DNA of 64,000 bases from Yoonia sp. R2331 (GTDB taxonomy: Bacteria > Pseudomonadota > Alphaproteobacteria > Rhodobacterales > Rhodobacteraceae), in contig NZ_JBGCUN010000001.1 of the NCBI RefSeq assembly GCF_041103235.1, positions 248,001-312,000 on the forward strand, in the 5' to 3' direction. Position 1 is the first letter of the stretch; each line of letters begins with the position of its first letter. The position numbers were made by a program, and so were the translations under genes. The notes under the pieces were generated by a model. The model saw only the letters and a program-made list of their open reading frames with translations, searched no databases and was not told the DNA's origin. Of the stretch, positions 34,164 to 41,795 are shown in pieces.

Positions 34164-34448
34164 TTATTTGATGTCGCCGTCCACGTATTCGGACAGCAGA
34201 CGTTCGTTCTTGGCATCTTCCAGCCGCTGGATACGGTCGTCCGACAGGCGTTCGTCAAAGCGATACTTGACAAAGTTCACCAGGCTCAGGGTCAGCAGCA
34301 GAATGCCGATGCCCCAGTAGCCCTTGGTCGCCAGCGGTACATCGGGGGACATGTAAAGCGACAGGGCGAGCATGCCGTAGGCCACCACAACGGCGAAGCC
34401 GTTAAAGAACATGATCAGGGCGTTGTCAGATTTGAATGTATTTTGCAT
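34164..34448 (-). CDS. YiaA/YiaB family two-helix inner membrane protein
   Basis: A 94-residue protein with two membrane helices (about residues 10-32, LIMFFNGFAVVVAYGMLALS, and 42-60, GYWGIGILLLTLSLVNFV) and a charged C-terminal tail (RFDERLSDDRIQRLEDAKNE). The length and helix pair fit the YiaAB two-helix domain. GAGGAG lies upstream of the start. It follows pspA by 27 bases and is very probably co-transcribed with it; YiaA-type proteins are recurrent neighbours of pspA and may act as membrane partners. Confidence 0.82.
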   Translation of the reverse strand: MQNTFKSDNALIMFFNGFAVVVAYGMLALSLYMSPDVPLATKGYWGIGILLLTLSLVNFVKYRFDERLSDDRIQRLEDAKNERLLSEYVDGDIK

Positions 34449-34475
34449 TTTTGAAGTCTCCTCGTTCAGGTGTCG

Positions 34476-35150
34476 TTATTTCTTGGTTTTCAAGCGGTTG
34501 AGCACGTCTTGTGCGGTAGAGCGGGTCGGGTCGCCGTAGCCTGCATCAGCCATGCGGTCGATGATCCCGCCTTGGTTCAGGTCGCGGTTGATCTCGGCCA
34601 CGATCTGGCTTTGCTCAAACGGGTCATCCTTGCCCAGCACGCGGGCGATCAACTCTTCGGCCTCTTCGGTGGCAGAGGTCTGGCTGATCGACCCCAGCTT
34701 CATCTGGATGTCCTGTTCGCGGCGCACGGCACGGGCCTGAATGGCACCCTGTTTCAGGTCGATGATCCGGCGATGTCCGTTCTCGATTGAGCTGCGCAGG
34801 CGCATGACCTTTTGTTCCAGACGGTCGCAGGTGTCTTCGCGCAGCTTCAGTTCATTTTCCATCTGCGCGATGGCCTCGGCCGCTTGCAGCGCCATGTCTT
34901 CGTTCTTGGCCTCAAGCGCTTCTGCGGCGCGTTTGGTCAAATCCGTGATCCGTTTTTGCAACGCGCTGCGTTGTGCATGTTCGGACCGCTGGCGCTGGAT
35001 CAGGCTGGCAAGTGTGGCTTTGGCGGCTTTCAGCGATGCCTCTGCCTCGCGGATTTTCTGGTCAATCAATTCGATGGCAAATGCATCGCGCACGCGGTCT
35101 TCGGCGCGGGCATTGGCCCCGACGATCAAAGTGGACAGTGTCTTGAACAT
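34476..35150 (-). CDS. pspA: PspA/IM30 (ESCRT-III-like) membrane-stress protein
   Basis: A 224-residue, almost entirely helical coiled-coil protein of the PspA/Vipp1 family, which coats and repairs stressed inner membranes. The long heptad-rich helices span about residues 20-150 (MENELKLREDTCDRLEQKVM). The start at ATG 35150 has GAAAGG eight bases upstream; ATG 35156 lies too close to it. There is no sigma-54 activator gene pspF beside it. Instead a TetR regulator lies immediately upstream on the same strand, and three copies of a palindrome occupy the 82-base gap, so TetR control is likely. Confidence 0.88.
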   Translation of the reverse strand: MFKTLSTLIVGANARAEDRVRDAFAIELIDQKIREAEASLKAAKATLASLIQRQRSEHAQRSALQKRITDLTKRAAEALEAKNEDMALQAAEAIAQMENELKLREDTCDRLEQKVMRLRSSIENGHRRIIDLKQGAIQARAVRREQDIQMKLGSISQTSATEEAEELIARVLGKDDPFEQSQIVAEINRDLNQGGIIDRMADAGYGDPTRSTAQDVLNRLKTKK

Positions 35151-35166
35151 CCTCATATCCTTTCGT

Positions 35167-35233
35167 GAACGCTGTTCATGAATTGCATATAGGAAAGCGT
35201 GAACGATGTTCAAGAAAAAAATGAACGGCGTTC
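35167..35233. promoter_or_regulatory. Three TGAACGNNGTTCA palindromes upstream of pspA
   Basis: The cores GAACGCTGTTC (35167-35177), GAACGATGTTC (35201-35211) and GAACGGCGTTC (35223-35233) all extend to TGAACGNNGTTCA. Centres are 34 and 22 bases apart. The last overlaps the tetR stop codon. They fill the tetR-pspA gap and are the expected operators of the adjacent TetR protein. Confidence 0.8.
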
Positions 35234-35837
35234 AGGAAACAGTTTGTTCCGAAGTGATATTTGTCAGGACCACGGCAATCATATCTTCGATGCGTTCCAT
35301 CGGGACGCCAGAGATGCGCCGTTCAAGCCCAAGGGACACGATCCCGTGCACGGAGGAGAACAAGGCGCGGGTCATCAGATCAATCTTGTTGTCGTCCCAA
35401 TCGGGGAAGATATCGCGCAAGGGGCCGGCGATCAGCTGAAACACCTGACCCAGTTCAGCCAGATACCAATCGGGCACCGTCATCTCTGTTGACATTTGCA
35501 GATCAAAAAGCGCACGCCACGCCAGTGTGTTGCTGGCCGCAAAGCCCAGATAGGCATGGCCCATGATGATTAGCTGGTTTTGCGGGGCGATGTCTTGTCC
35601 GGCCAGCGCGCCCGAGACATGCGCGCCCAAGCGGCGGAACGTGCGACCATTCACCGCCATAATCAACGCATTGAGATCGTGAAAGACGTTGTAGATCGCC
35701 CCGACTGAGCAACCCGCCATCCCCGCAAGATCACGCGCCTTGATGGCGTTCGTCCCGTGGGTCGTGATGATCTGCTCTGCGGCGTCGATCAGTTTGTCGC
35801 GCAGTTCGGTGCGGCGGGCTTCGGTTTTGCGGGCCAT
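35232..35837 (-). CDS. TetR family transcriptional regulator
   Basis: A 201-residue TetR protein with an N-terminal helix-turn-helix (residues about 10-55: LRDKLIDAAEQIITTHG, IKARDLAGMAGCSVGAIYNV) and a C-terminal ligand-binding domain similar to the WHG type. It probably represses itself and the pspA-yiaAB genes, because the same palindrome occurs once before its own start and three times before pspA. The ligand is unknown; fatty acyl compounds or membrane-active molecules would fit the neighbouring phospholipid genes. Confidence 0.87.
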   Translation of the reverse strand: MARKTEARRTELRDKLIDAAEQIITTHGTNAIKARDLAGMAGCSVGAIYNVFHDLNALIMAVNGRTFRRLGAHVSGALAGQDIAPQNQLIIMGHAYLGFAASNTLAWRALFDLQMSTEMTVPDWYLAELGQVFQLIAGPLRDIFPDWDDNKIDLMTRALFSSVHGIVSLGLERRISGVPMERIEDMIAVVLTNITSEQTVS

Positions 35838-35854
35838 ATGGGGTGCCTGATGTT

Positions 35855-35865
35855 GAACGTGGTTC
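35855..35865. promoter_or_regulatory. TGAACGNNGTTCA palindrome upstream of tetR
   Basis: GAACGTGGTTC with flanking T and A gives the same 13-base palindrome found three times before pspA. It lies 18-28 bases before the tetR start codon, consistent with autorepression. Confidence 0.75.
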
Positions 35866-35900
35866 AGTCATAGGCGAGGGCAGGGGCGCTGGAAAGGGCA

Positions 35901-35936
35901 GGAGCCTCCGGCGGGCATATTTTTGTTCAAAAGAAA
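35901..35936 (+). repeat. Leader repeat, divergent copy
   Basis: GGAGCCTCCGGCGGGCATAT followed by TTTTGTTCAAAAGAAA resembles the element at 39321-39359. It lies 77 bases before the start of the plus-strand gene at 36013. The second half has diverged from the GGCCAGAAGAAG form. Confidence 0.65.
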
Positions 35937-36012
35937 GTTGGGCGGGAATGCCTGACTTGCGGGGCGGGCGCTGATTGCCGAAGGTTCGCGCATTTGAGCG
36001 ATTTATAGAGCG

Positions 36013-36936
36013 ATGGGAATTGATATGCGGCGTGTGGCCATCAAGGCGGCAGTTTTTGTCCTAGCGGTGCTCAGTCTGACTGGGGTGACCTATTGGGCCA
36101 TCGGCGTCTGGAACCGCAGGCGCGGCACCTGGGCGTCGGTGTTCTATTGCTATGCGGGGTCAACAAAGTTCATCGACAGCTATGCGCCACCGGGCACGGT
36201 CGCGCTGTTTCGCTGGCGGCCTTCGCCAATCGGTGTGTTGTATCAGGATGGCCGCTGGGGGGTGGTGTTGGCGTCGCCTGTGACAGAGGCCGAATTTATG
36301 GACCCGGCCAATGCCGTGCAGTTTCTGCGCTTGCAGCGGCGGGTCGCGCGCATTGCGCAACTGATGCGGGTCGAAACGGTCAACATGGCAGGCATCCTGC
36401 CGGGTATTCTGTCCCAAAGTAACGCGCTTGCGGTGCACGATTCCCGCCCCGTGGTTGTCGCGGCAGTCGCGCAAGCGGTGGAAGAGGTTCTTGCCAAGGC
36501 GCTGCCCGACTGCGGCGCGCGGGATGTGATTGTGCTGGGTGGCGCGGGCCGGATCGGGCGCGCGGTCTGCGCGGCCCTGACGGCAGATGGTTATACCGCG
36601 CACCCGGTCGATCCGCGCAGCGGGGTGCAGGCCCTGCCCATCGCCCTTCAGGGCAAGCCCTGCCTGTTGGTGGACATCGCCCGCAAAGGGGCGATCCGCG
36701 CCTACATCCCGCAGATGTGGCCCGGGCTGGTGGTTTTGAATGAGGTCTTTCCCTGCCCGTCACGCCGCGACGTGCAGCTGATGACGGACAAGGGCGTGGC
36801 CGTTTACCACCTTGCGGGCGTGCACGGCCGGGTCATTCCGCCGCTGCCACATGGCTATGAGGATGCGGTGCCCTGCTGCGCCAGCCATGCCGCAAAGGTG
36901 GGTGGGGTTCGGGTTGTGGCGCTGGGTCAGTCCTGA
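36013..36936 (+). CDS. Membrane-anchored Rossmann-like protein, unknown function
   Basis: A 307-residue protein with one N-terminal membrane helix (residues about 8-32, AAVFVLAVLSLTGVTYWAIG). The soluble remainder contains a dinucleotide-binding type glycine motif, VIVLGGAGRIGRAVC, near residue 176, followed by the short-strand pattern of a Rossmann fold. Cysteines near the end (FPCPSRR and VPCCASH) are distinctive. I do not recognise the family. A membrane-tethered NAD(P)-binding oxidoreductase-like protein is the best description. Its 3' end overlaps a convergent enolase-superfamily gene by 10 bases. Confidence 0.68.
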   Translation: MGIDMRRVAIKAAVFVLAVLSLTGVTYWAIGVWNRRRGTWASVFYCYAGSTKFIDSYAPPGTVALFRWRPSPIGVLYQDGRWGVVLASPVTEAEFMDPANAVQFLRLQRRVARIAQLMRVETVNMAGILPGILSQSNALAVHDSRPVVVAAVAQAVEEVLAKALPDCGARDVIVLGGAGRIGRAVCAALTADGYTAHPVDPRSGVQALPIALQGKPCLLVDIARKGAIRAYIPQMWPGLVVLNEVFPCPSRRDVQLMTDKGVAVYHLAGVHGRVIPPLPHGYEDAVPCCASHAAKVGGVRVVALGQS

Positions 36937-38156
36937 TCGCGCTTGACCGGTGCGCCACCGGCAAAGTTGTTCACGGCGTGATAGTCGATCGGGTCTTCCT
37001 GCATCTGCAAATGCAGCCCGTCGCCGGTGTAGGGATGCGCCCGCGCCAGCGCCTCGTCCACCTCGATGCCCAGACCGGGGGCCGTGGGGACGGGGATATA
37101 GCCATCCTCGACCGTCAGCGTGTTCTTGATCAGCGCCGCGTGGAACGGGGTTTCGATGGTCTCGGCCATCAGGATGTTGGGGATCGCCGCGGCAAGCTGC
37201 ACGTTGGCGGCCCATTCGACGGGACCGGCGTAAAGGTGCGGGGCCATCTGGGCGTTGTGAACTTCGGCGATTGCAGCGATCTTCTTGGTTTCCCAGATGC
37301 CGCCCGAGCGCCCCAGCGCTGGTTGCAGGATGCTGACACCTTGGCGCAGTGCGGCTGCAAACTCCGCCTTGGTGGTCAGACGCTCGCCGGTGGCGACGGG
37401 GATGCGCACCTGATCGGCCACGGTCGTCAGGTCGGTGTCGGGCGGGCAGGGTTCTTCGTACCAGAGCGGCGAGAAGGGCTCTAACGCCTGACCCATGCGG
37501 ATCGCCCCGCCGGTCGAAAATTGCCCATGGGTGCCAAAAAGCAGGTCCGCGCGGTCGCCAACCGCCTCTCGGATTGCGCGGCAGAAGGCGACCGAGGTCG
37601 AGATGTCGTACATCGACGGCATGTGCCCTGCGCGGATCGTGTAGGGGCCCGCGGGGTCGAATTTCACGGCCGAATAACCCGCCTCAACACAGGCCACAGC
37701 GCTTTCGGCGGCCATCTCGGGCGAGGCCCAGAAGGCGGGCAAAGGGTGGTCGTCTTTGGGATAAAGGTAGGTATAAGCGCGGATCCGGTCGTTCAGACGC
37801 CCGCCGATCAGCGCGTGTACAGGCCGGTCGCGGTCCTTGCCAAGGATGTCCCAACAGGCGATTTCCAGCCCCGACCATGCGCCCATGACGGTCAGGTCCG
37901 GGCGCTGCGTAAAGCCTGCGGAATAGGCGCGGCGGAACATCAGCTCAATGTCTTCGGGGTTCTGGTTGGCCATGTGCCGGGCAAAGACATCGCGGATGAC
38001 ATGGGTCATCGCATCAGGGCCCACGCTGCTGGCATAGCATTCGCCCCAACCGGTGATCCCGGTGTCTGTGGTCACTTTCACAAGGATCCAGTAGCGTCCG
38101 CCCCAGCCCGGTGCGGGCGGTGCCGTGACGATGATGTCGAGGTCGGTGAGTTTCAT
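36927..38156 (-). CDS. Mandelate racemase/muconate lactonizing (enolase superfamily) enzyme
   Basis: A 409-residue enolase-superfamily protein from ATG 38156. The N-terminal capping domain ends near residue 110; the barrel carries a catalytic Lys region (YSAVKFDPAGPY), metal-ligand strands in LLFGTHGQFS and PLWYEEPCPP, and GERLTTKAEF with the third acidic ligand. The C-terminal His in MAPHLYAGPVEW is typical of acid-sugar dehydratases of the galactonate/mannonate groups. The substrate cannot be named. It stands beside no sugar transporter here, so a catabolic context is missing. Confidence 0.87.
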   Translation of the reverse strand: MKLTDLDIIVTAPPAPGWGGRYWILVKVTTDTGITGWGECYASSVGPDAMTHVIRDVFARHMANQNPEDIELMFRRAYSAGFTQRPDLTVMGAWSGLEIACWDILGKDRDRPVHALIGGRLNDRIRAYTYLYPKDDHPLPAFWASPEMAAESAVACVEAGYSAVKFDPAGPYTIRAGHMPSMYDISTSVAFCRAIREAVGDRADLLFGTHGQFSTGGAIRMGQALEPFSPLWYEEPCPPDTDLTTVADQVRIPVATGERLTTKAEFAAALRQGVSILQPALGRSGGIWETKKIAAIAEVHNAQMAPHLYAGPVEWAANVQLAAAIPNILMAETIETPFHAALIKNTLTVEDGYIPVPTAPGLGIEVDEALARAHPYTGDGLHLQMQEDPIDYHAVNNFAGGAPVKRDQD

Positions 38157-38184
38157 GATAATGTCCGCGCAGGAGGAATTTGAA

Positions 38185-38613
38185 ATGGACACAATCACGC
38201 TTCGGGTTTTGGGTCCAGATGACTTTGAACTGCTGATGGCCGTGACACCGGGTTTGTTTGACGCGCCGATGCGCGCCGATCAGGCCCGCGCATTTCTGGA
38301 CAACCCGATGCATGTATGTGTGCTGGCGTTTGAGGGCGATCTGGCGGTGGCCATGGCCACGGGCACGGTGTTGCTGCACCCTGATAAAGCGCCGGCGATG
38401 TTCATCAATGAAATTGGCACGCGCGACGCCTATCAGCGGCGCGGGATCGGGACCCGTGTGACGCAGGCCTTGATTGATCTGGCACGCAAACGGGGGTGCG
38501 AAGGTGTCTGGCTGGGAACCGAGCACGACAATGCAGCGGCCCTTGGCCTATACCGCAGTATGAAGGCGGACGAGGTGAAAGGATCGTTCTTTGGCTGGGA
38601 CGACGCGCTGTGA
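38185..38613 (+). CDS. GNAT family N-acetyltransferase
   Basis: A 142-residue single GNAT domain from ATG 38185, with AGGAGG eight bases upstream. The acetyl-CoA loop is seen in RDAYQRRGIGTRVTQALI, preceded by strand FINEIGT and followed by WLGTEHDNAAALGLYRSMKA. The pattern is close to aminoglycoside 6'-acetyltransferase-like chromosomal GNATs, but many of these act on other amines. No resistance role should be assumed. It is divergent from the enolase-superfamily gene. Confidence 0.87.
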   Translation: MDTITLRVLGPDDFELLMAVTPGLFDAPMRADQARAFLDNPMHVCVLAFEGDLAVAMATGTVLLHPDKAPAMFINEIGTRDAYQRRGIGTRVTQALIDLARKRGCEGVWLGTEHDNAAALGLYRSMKADEVKGSFFGWDDAL

Positions 38614-38630
38614 CGCAGCCCCGGGGCCTG

Positions 38631-39140
38631 TCAGGATTCTGACAGCGCCACTTTCATGTCCTTGACCTGATAGATCACTTCACCGTCCGCCTCGACGATG
38701 CCATCGGCCACGCCCATGGTCAGGCGACGGGTTTGGAGGGCTTTGGTAAAGTCGATCTTGTAGGTCAGCATCTTGCGGCCGGGGCGGACCATGCCAGTCA
38801 GTTTGACCTCGCCCACGCCCAGCGCGTAACCGCGCCCTTGCCAGCCGCGCCAGCCAAGGTTGAAACCGGTCAGCTGCCACAGGCCATCAAGACCAAGGCA
38901 GCCGGGCATGATCGGATTGCCCGGGAAGTGGCAGTCAAAGAACCACAGATCGGGTGTGATATCGAATTCCGCCACCACATGGCCTTTGCCATGTGCGCCG
39001 CCGTCGCCTGAAATGTCGGTGATCCGGTCCATCATCAGCATTGGTGGCGCAGGAAGTTGCGCGTTGCCGGGGCCGAAAAGTTCGCCACGGGCACAGGCCA
39101 GCAGGCCTTCTTTGTCAAAACTGGTGGGGAAATCAGCCAT
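38631..39140 (-). CDS. fabA: 3-hydroxydecanoyl-[ACP] dehydratase/isomerase
   Basis: A 169-residue FabA, which dehydrates 3-hydroxyacyl-ACP and isomerises the C10 product to start unsaturated fatty acid synthesis. The active-site His lies in [14 protein letters not shown] and the acidic residue in [13 protein letters not shown]. In many alphaproteobacteria fabA sits in an irr-fabA-fabB-fabI cluster; here fabB is not adjacent and irr lies 2.1 kb away behind a desaturase and a TIM-barrel gene. The start at 39140 gives the normal FabA N-terminus ([20 protein letters not shown]). Confidence 0.95.
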   Translation of the reverse strand: MADFPTSFDKEGLLACARGELFGPGNAQLPAPPMLMMDRITDISGDGGAHGKGHVVAEFDITPDLWFFDCHFPGNPIMPGCLGLDGLWQLTGFNLGWRGWQGRGYALGVGEVKLTGMVRPGRKMLTYKIDFTKALQTRRLTMGVADGIVEADGEVIYQVKDMKVALSES

Positions 39141-39246
39141 ATGATCGGGCTTTCTTGTTGTTTGCGCTTTGTCGACCACTACCACTAGGGGGATTGGCGG
39201 GGCAAGGGCAGGGGATCATGGGCAGTGTCGGTGACTTTGGGCGCCG

Positions 39247-39267
39247 CCAAATTTTTCAAAAATTTGG
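39247..39267. repeat. TTCAA-centred palindrome
   Basis: CCAAATTTTT-C-AAAAATTTGG is a perfect 10-bp inverted repeat with a single central C, the same design as the pair at 18097-18141. It lies between fabA and the desaturase gene, flanked by GCGCC and GGTGGCGC, which could extend the stem. Confidence 0.75.
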
Positions 39268-39320
39268 GGCCCGGTGGCGCAGGGTCCGCGCTCTTGCAGG
39301 TTGCGGACTGGTTGAAGCCC

Positions 39321-39359
39321 GGGGGAGCCTCCGGCGGGGATATTTTTGGCCAGAAGAAG
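39321..39359 (+). repeat. Leader repeat GGAGCCTCCGGCGGGGATATTTTTGGCC type
   Basis: GGGGGAGCCTCCGGCGGGGA is followed by TATTTTTGGCCAGAAGAAG. It ends 56 bases before the desaturase start codon. The second half is identical to the aroA-leader copy at 51907-51935. Confidence 0.8.
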
Positions 39360-39414
39360 ATGGGGTTTGCGCAACGCCCACGCGCAGGTTTACGCTTTGA
39401 AGCGGGAGATTGAT

Positions 39415-40398
39415 ATGGACGCAGAATTTTCACGCCGCCAATTGCTGAGCCCGCCGGAGTTGCGGGCCTTGACCGCAAGGTCAGATGCCAAAGGTTGGCA
39501 GCAGATGGGCAGCCATCTGGGCGCGATTGCCGTTGTCGCGATGCTGCATGCGGTGGCGCTTGACACATGGTGGGTTGTGTTGACCGGGCTGGCGCTGGGT
39601 GTCTTGCTGAACTTTACCTATGCCGCGCAGCACGAGTTGAGCCATGCCACCGTGTTCCAGACGCGGCGGCTGAATGAATGGTGGGGGCGGGTGATCGGCT
39701 TTGTGCAGATGTTCCCGCGCGACTACGATCAGATCATGCATTTTGCCCACCACCAGTACACGCAAGACTGGGAACGCGATGGCGAGTTGGTGCGCGAACC
39801 TTACACGCTGACCACCTATCTGTTGTGGCTGAGCGGGGTGACCTATTGGCGCAACCGCGTATTTGGCATCATCCGACGCGCGAGGGGGATTATTGTCGAG
39901 CCCTATATCCGCGCCGAAGAAGAAGCCAAGGTCATCCGCGAAAGCCGGTTGCATCTGCTTGGCTATGCGCTGATCGCACTGGTGTCGGTGTGGTTGGGGT
40001 CATGGGCGGCGCTGACGTTCTGGATCGTGCCGATGGTGCTGACCAAGCCGATCCATCAGTTGCAGAACACCATCGAACATCTGGGGCTCAGCCACGAAAG
40101 CGACATCCTTGAAAACACCCGCAGCACCCGTGCGGGACCGTTCATCAAGTGGCTATGCTGGCAGATGCCCTATCACACCGCGCATCACACTTTTCCTGCC
40201 GTTCCGTTCTGGAAACTACGTGAGCTGAACGCCAAGATCGAGGCACAGGCGGGTGCGGTCCACCGTATGGGCTGGATCGAGTTTCAGATCGAAGTGATCA
40301 AGAAACTGCGGGCCAAGGATGAAAGCCAATATCCGATGAACGAGGTCTGGATTGTACCGGTCAGCGGTGGACGCACCGCGCGGATCGCCGCTGAATGA
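39415..40398 (+). CDS. Membrane fatty acid desaturase
   Basis: A 327-residue di-iron membrane desaturase. The three histidine boxes are present: HELSHATVF (about residue 75), HFAHHQYTQ (about 110) and HTAHHTFPA (about 265), with an additional HQLQNTIEHLGLSHES stretch. GGGAGA lies five bases before ATG 39415. It would introduce double bonds into acyl chains or a related lipid in the membrane. With fabA nearby, the cell may have two routes to unsaturated lipids. It is coupled to the next gene by a four-base overlap. Confidence 0.9.
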   Translation: MDAEFSRRQLLSPPELRALTARSDAKGWQQMGSHLGAIAVVAMLHAVALDTWWVVLTGLALGVLLNFTYAAQHELSHATVFQTRRLNEWWGRVIGFVQMFPRDYDQIMHFAHHQYTQDWERDGELVREPYTLTTYLLWLSGVTYWRNRVFGIIRRARGIIVEPYIRAEEEAKVIRESRLHLLGYALIALVSVWLGSWAALTFWIVPMVLTKPIHQLQNTIEHLGLSHESDILENTRSTRAGPFIKWLCWQMPYHTAHHTFPAVPFWKLRELNAKIEAQAGAVHRMGWIEFQIEVIKKLRAKDESQYPMNEVWIVPVSGGRTARIAAE

Positions 40399-41240
40399 GG
40401 CGGCTGCAGGTCTACACCTCGCTCTGGGCGATGCAGCCGCATGACCCAACGGGGGTGAAACTGCCCTACGATCAGGTGTGTGAAATGGTCGCAGCCGCGG
40501 GCTTTGACGGGATGGCGATTGATCTGGGCGCGGCAGATGTCGCGGTGGCCCATCAGTTGCGTCCGCACATGGAAGCCCAGGGGTTGACGCCGCTGATCGT
40601 GGCCTTTCCCAAGACCATCGACAGCATGGAAGACACGCTGCATATGGCGCGCGATTTTGGCGCGCCGTTTGTGGATATCATCGGGCAGGTGATGCCGATT
40701 GCGCTGGATGACATGGTGCCGGTCATTAAGACATGGATGCAGATGTCCGACCGGATCGGCGTGCCGGTCCAGTTTGAAACGCACCGCAACTGCATCACCA
40801 ACGACCTATACACCACGCTGCAACTGCTGGACCGCATCCCCGATATGCGCATTTGCGCTGATCTAAGCCACTATGTGGTGGATCGTGAGTTCTGGTTCCC
40901 CCTGTCCGACCACGACATGGGGCTGATCAGCAGGGTCTTGCAGCGGTCTGACAGTTTTCAGGGCCGCGTCGCCAGCCGTCAGCAGATTCAGTTGCAACTG
41001 GACTTTCCGCAGCACCAAAAGTGGGTGGACCTGTTCAAGGGCTGGTGGCGCGAGGGCCTCGCCGATTGGCGTGCGCGCAACGCCTCTGGCGATTGCATTT
41101 TCGTGTGTGAACTTGGCCCGCCGGAATACGCCATGACTGGACCGGATGGGCGGGAAATGTCCAATCGCTGGCACGAGGCGCAGGTGATCAAGGGCTGGGT
41201 GCAGGACATCTGGGATGATCTTGGCGGCGATGATCACTGA
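40395..41240 (+). CDS. Sugar phosphate isomerase/epimerase-like TIM-barrel protein
   Basis: A 281-residue AP-endonuclease-2-type TIM barrel. Candidate metal-site residues lie at strand ends, for example the Glu in VQFETHRNC, the Asp and His in ICADLSHYVVD and the Glu in IFVCELGPPEYA. The substrate is unknown. It overlaps the desaturase gene by four bases, an unexpected pairing between lipid and sugar-type enzymes. Confidence 0.85.
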   Translation: MRRLQVYTSLWAMQPHDPTGVKLPYDQVCEMVAAAGFDGMAIDLGAADVAVAHQLRPHMEAQGLTPLIVAFPKTIDSMEDTLHMARDFGAPFVDIIGQVMPIALDDMVPVIKTWMQMSDRIGVPVQFETHRNCITNDLYTTLQLLDRIPDMRICADLSHYVVDREFWFPLSDHDMGLISRVLQRSDSFQGRVASRQQIQLQLDFPQHQKWVDLFKGWWREGLADWRARNASGDCIFVCELGPPEYAMTGPDGREMSNRWHEAQVIKGWVQDIWDDLGGDDH

Positions 41241-41285
41241 CATATGCGTTGATTATTGGATCAAATTCCCGATATTGGGGACATT

Positions 41286-41717
41286 ATGAAGGATTTCGTT
41301 CTGACAGATGACAAAACCCGCAACGGTGCCGCATGGCTGGCATCTGCGGATGTGCGCCCGACGCGGCAGCGTGTGACGCTGGCTGCTTTGCTTGTTGGCG
41401 ACGGGCAGGACCGTCATGTCACCGCCGAAAGCTTGTTTGATGCGGCAACCCGCACGGATGAGAAAGTGTCGCTTGCCACAGTCTACAACACCCTGCGGGC
41501 CTTCTGTGATGCGGGTCTGGTGCGCGAGATCACTGTGGACGGGTCAAAAAGTTACTTCGACACCAACATGAGCGATCACCCGCATTTCTACTGGGAAGAC
41601 ACAGCAGAGCTGACAGATGCCCCGGCCGAAGAGCTGGAAATCGCCCGTCTGCCCGGCACCCCTGCGGGGGCAGAGATTGCCAGCGTGGACGTTGTCATCC
41701 GGTTGCGCCGCACCTAA
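41286..41717 (+). CDS. irr: Iron response regulator Irr (Fur family)
   Basis: A 143-residue Fur-superfamily regulator. The winged-helix DNA-binding part is seen in RPTRQRVTLAALL and VSLATVYNTLRAFCDAGLV; the His-rich region is SDHPHFYWEDTAEL. Irr responds to haem and controls haem and iron genes in alphaproteobacteria. ATG 41286 is chosen because GGGG lies five bases upstream; a TTG at 41256 would add ten residues. No haem-regulatory Cys-Pro motif is visible. Proximity to fabA is a partial trace of the usual irr-fabA linkage. Confidence 0.9.
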   Translation: MKDFVLTDDKTRNGAAWLASADVRPTRQRVTLAALLVGDGQDRHVTAESLFDAATRTDEKVSLATVYNTLRAFCDAGLVREITVDGSKSYFDTNMSDHPHFYWEDTAELTDAPAEELEIARLPGTPAGAEIASVDVVIRLRRT

Positions 41718-41795
41718 GCGCGCTGCGCGCAAAAGGTTAACAGAACCGCAAAATGCGTTAACCATTTCTTTACGAAGTCCGAGTGAAGCTGAGAT

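Noticed and set aside
38185-38613. Aminoglycoside resistance gene AAC(6')
   Set aside because: Only generic GNAT motifs are visible; chromosomal context gives no support for a resistance role.
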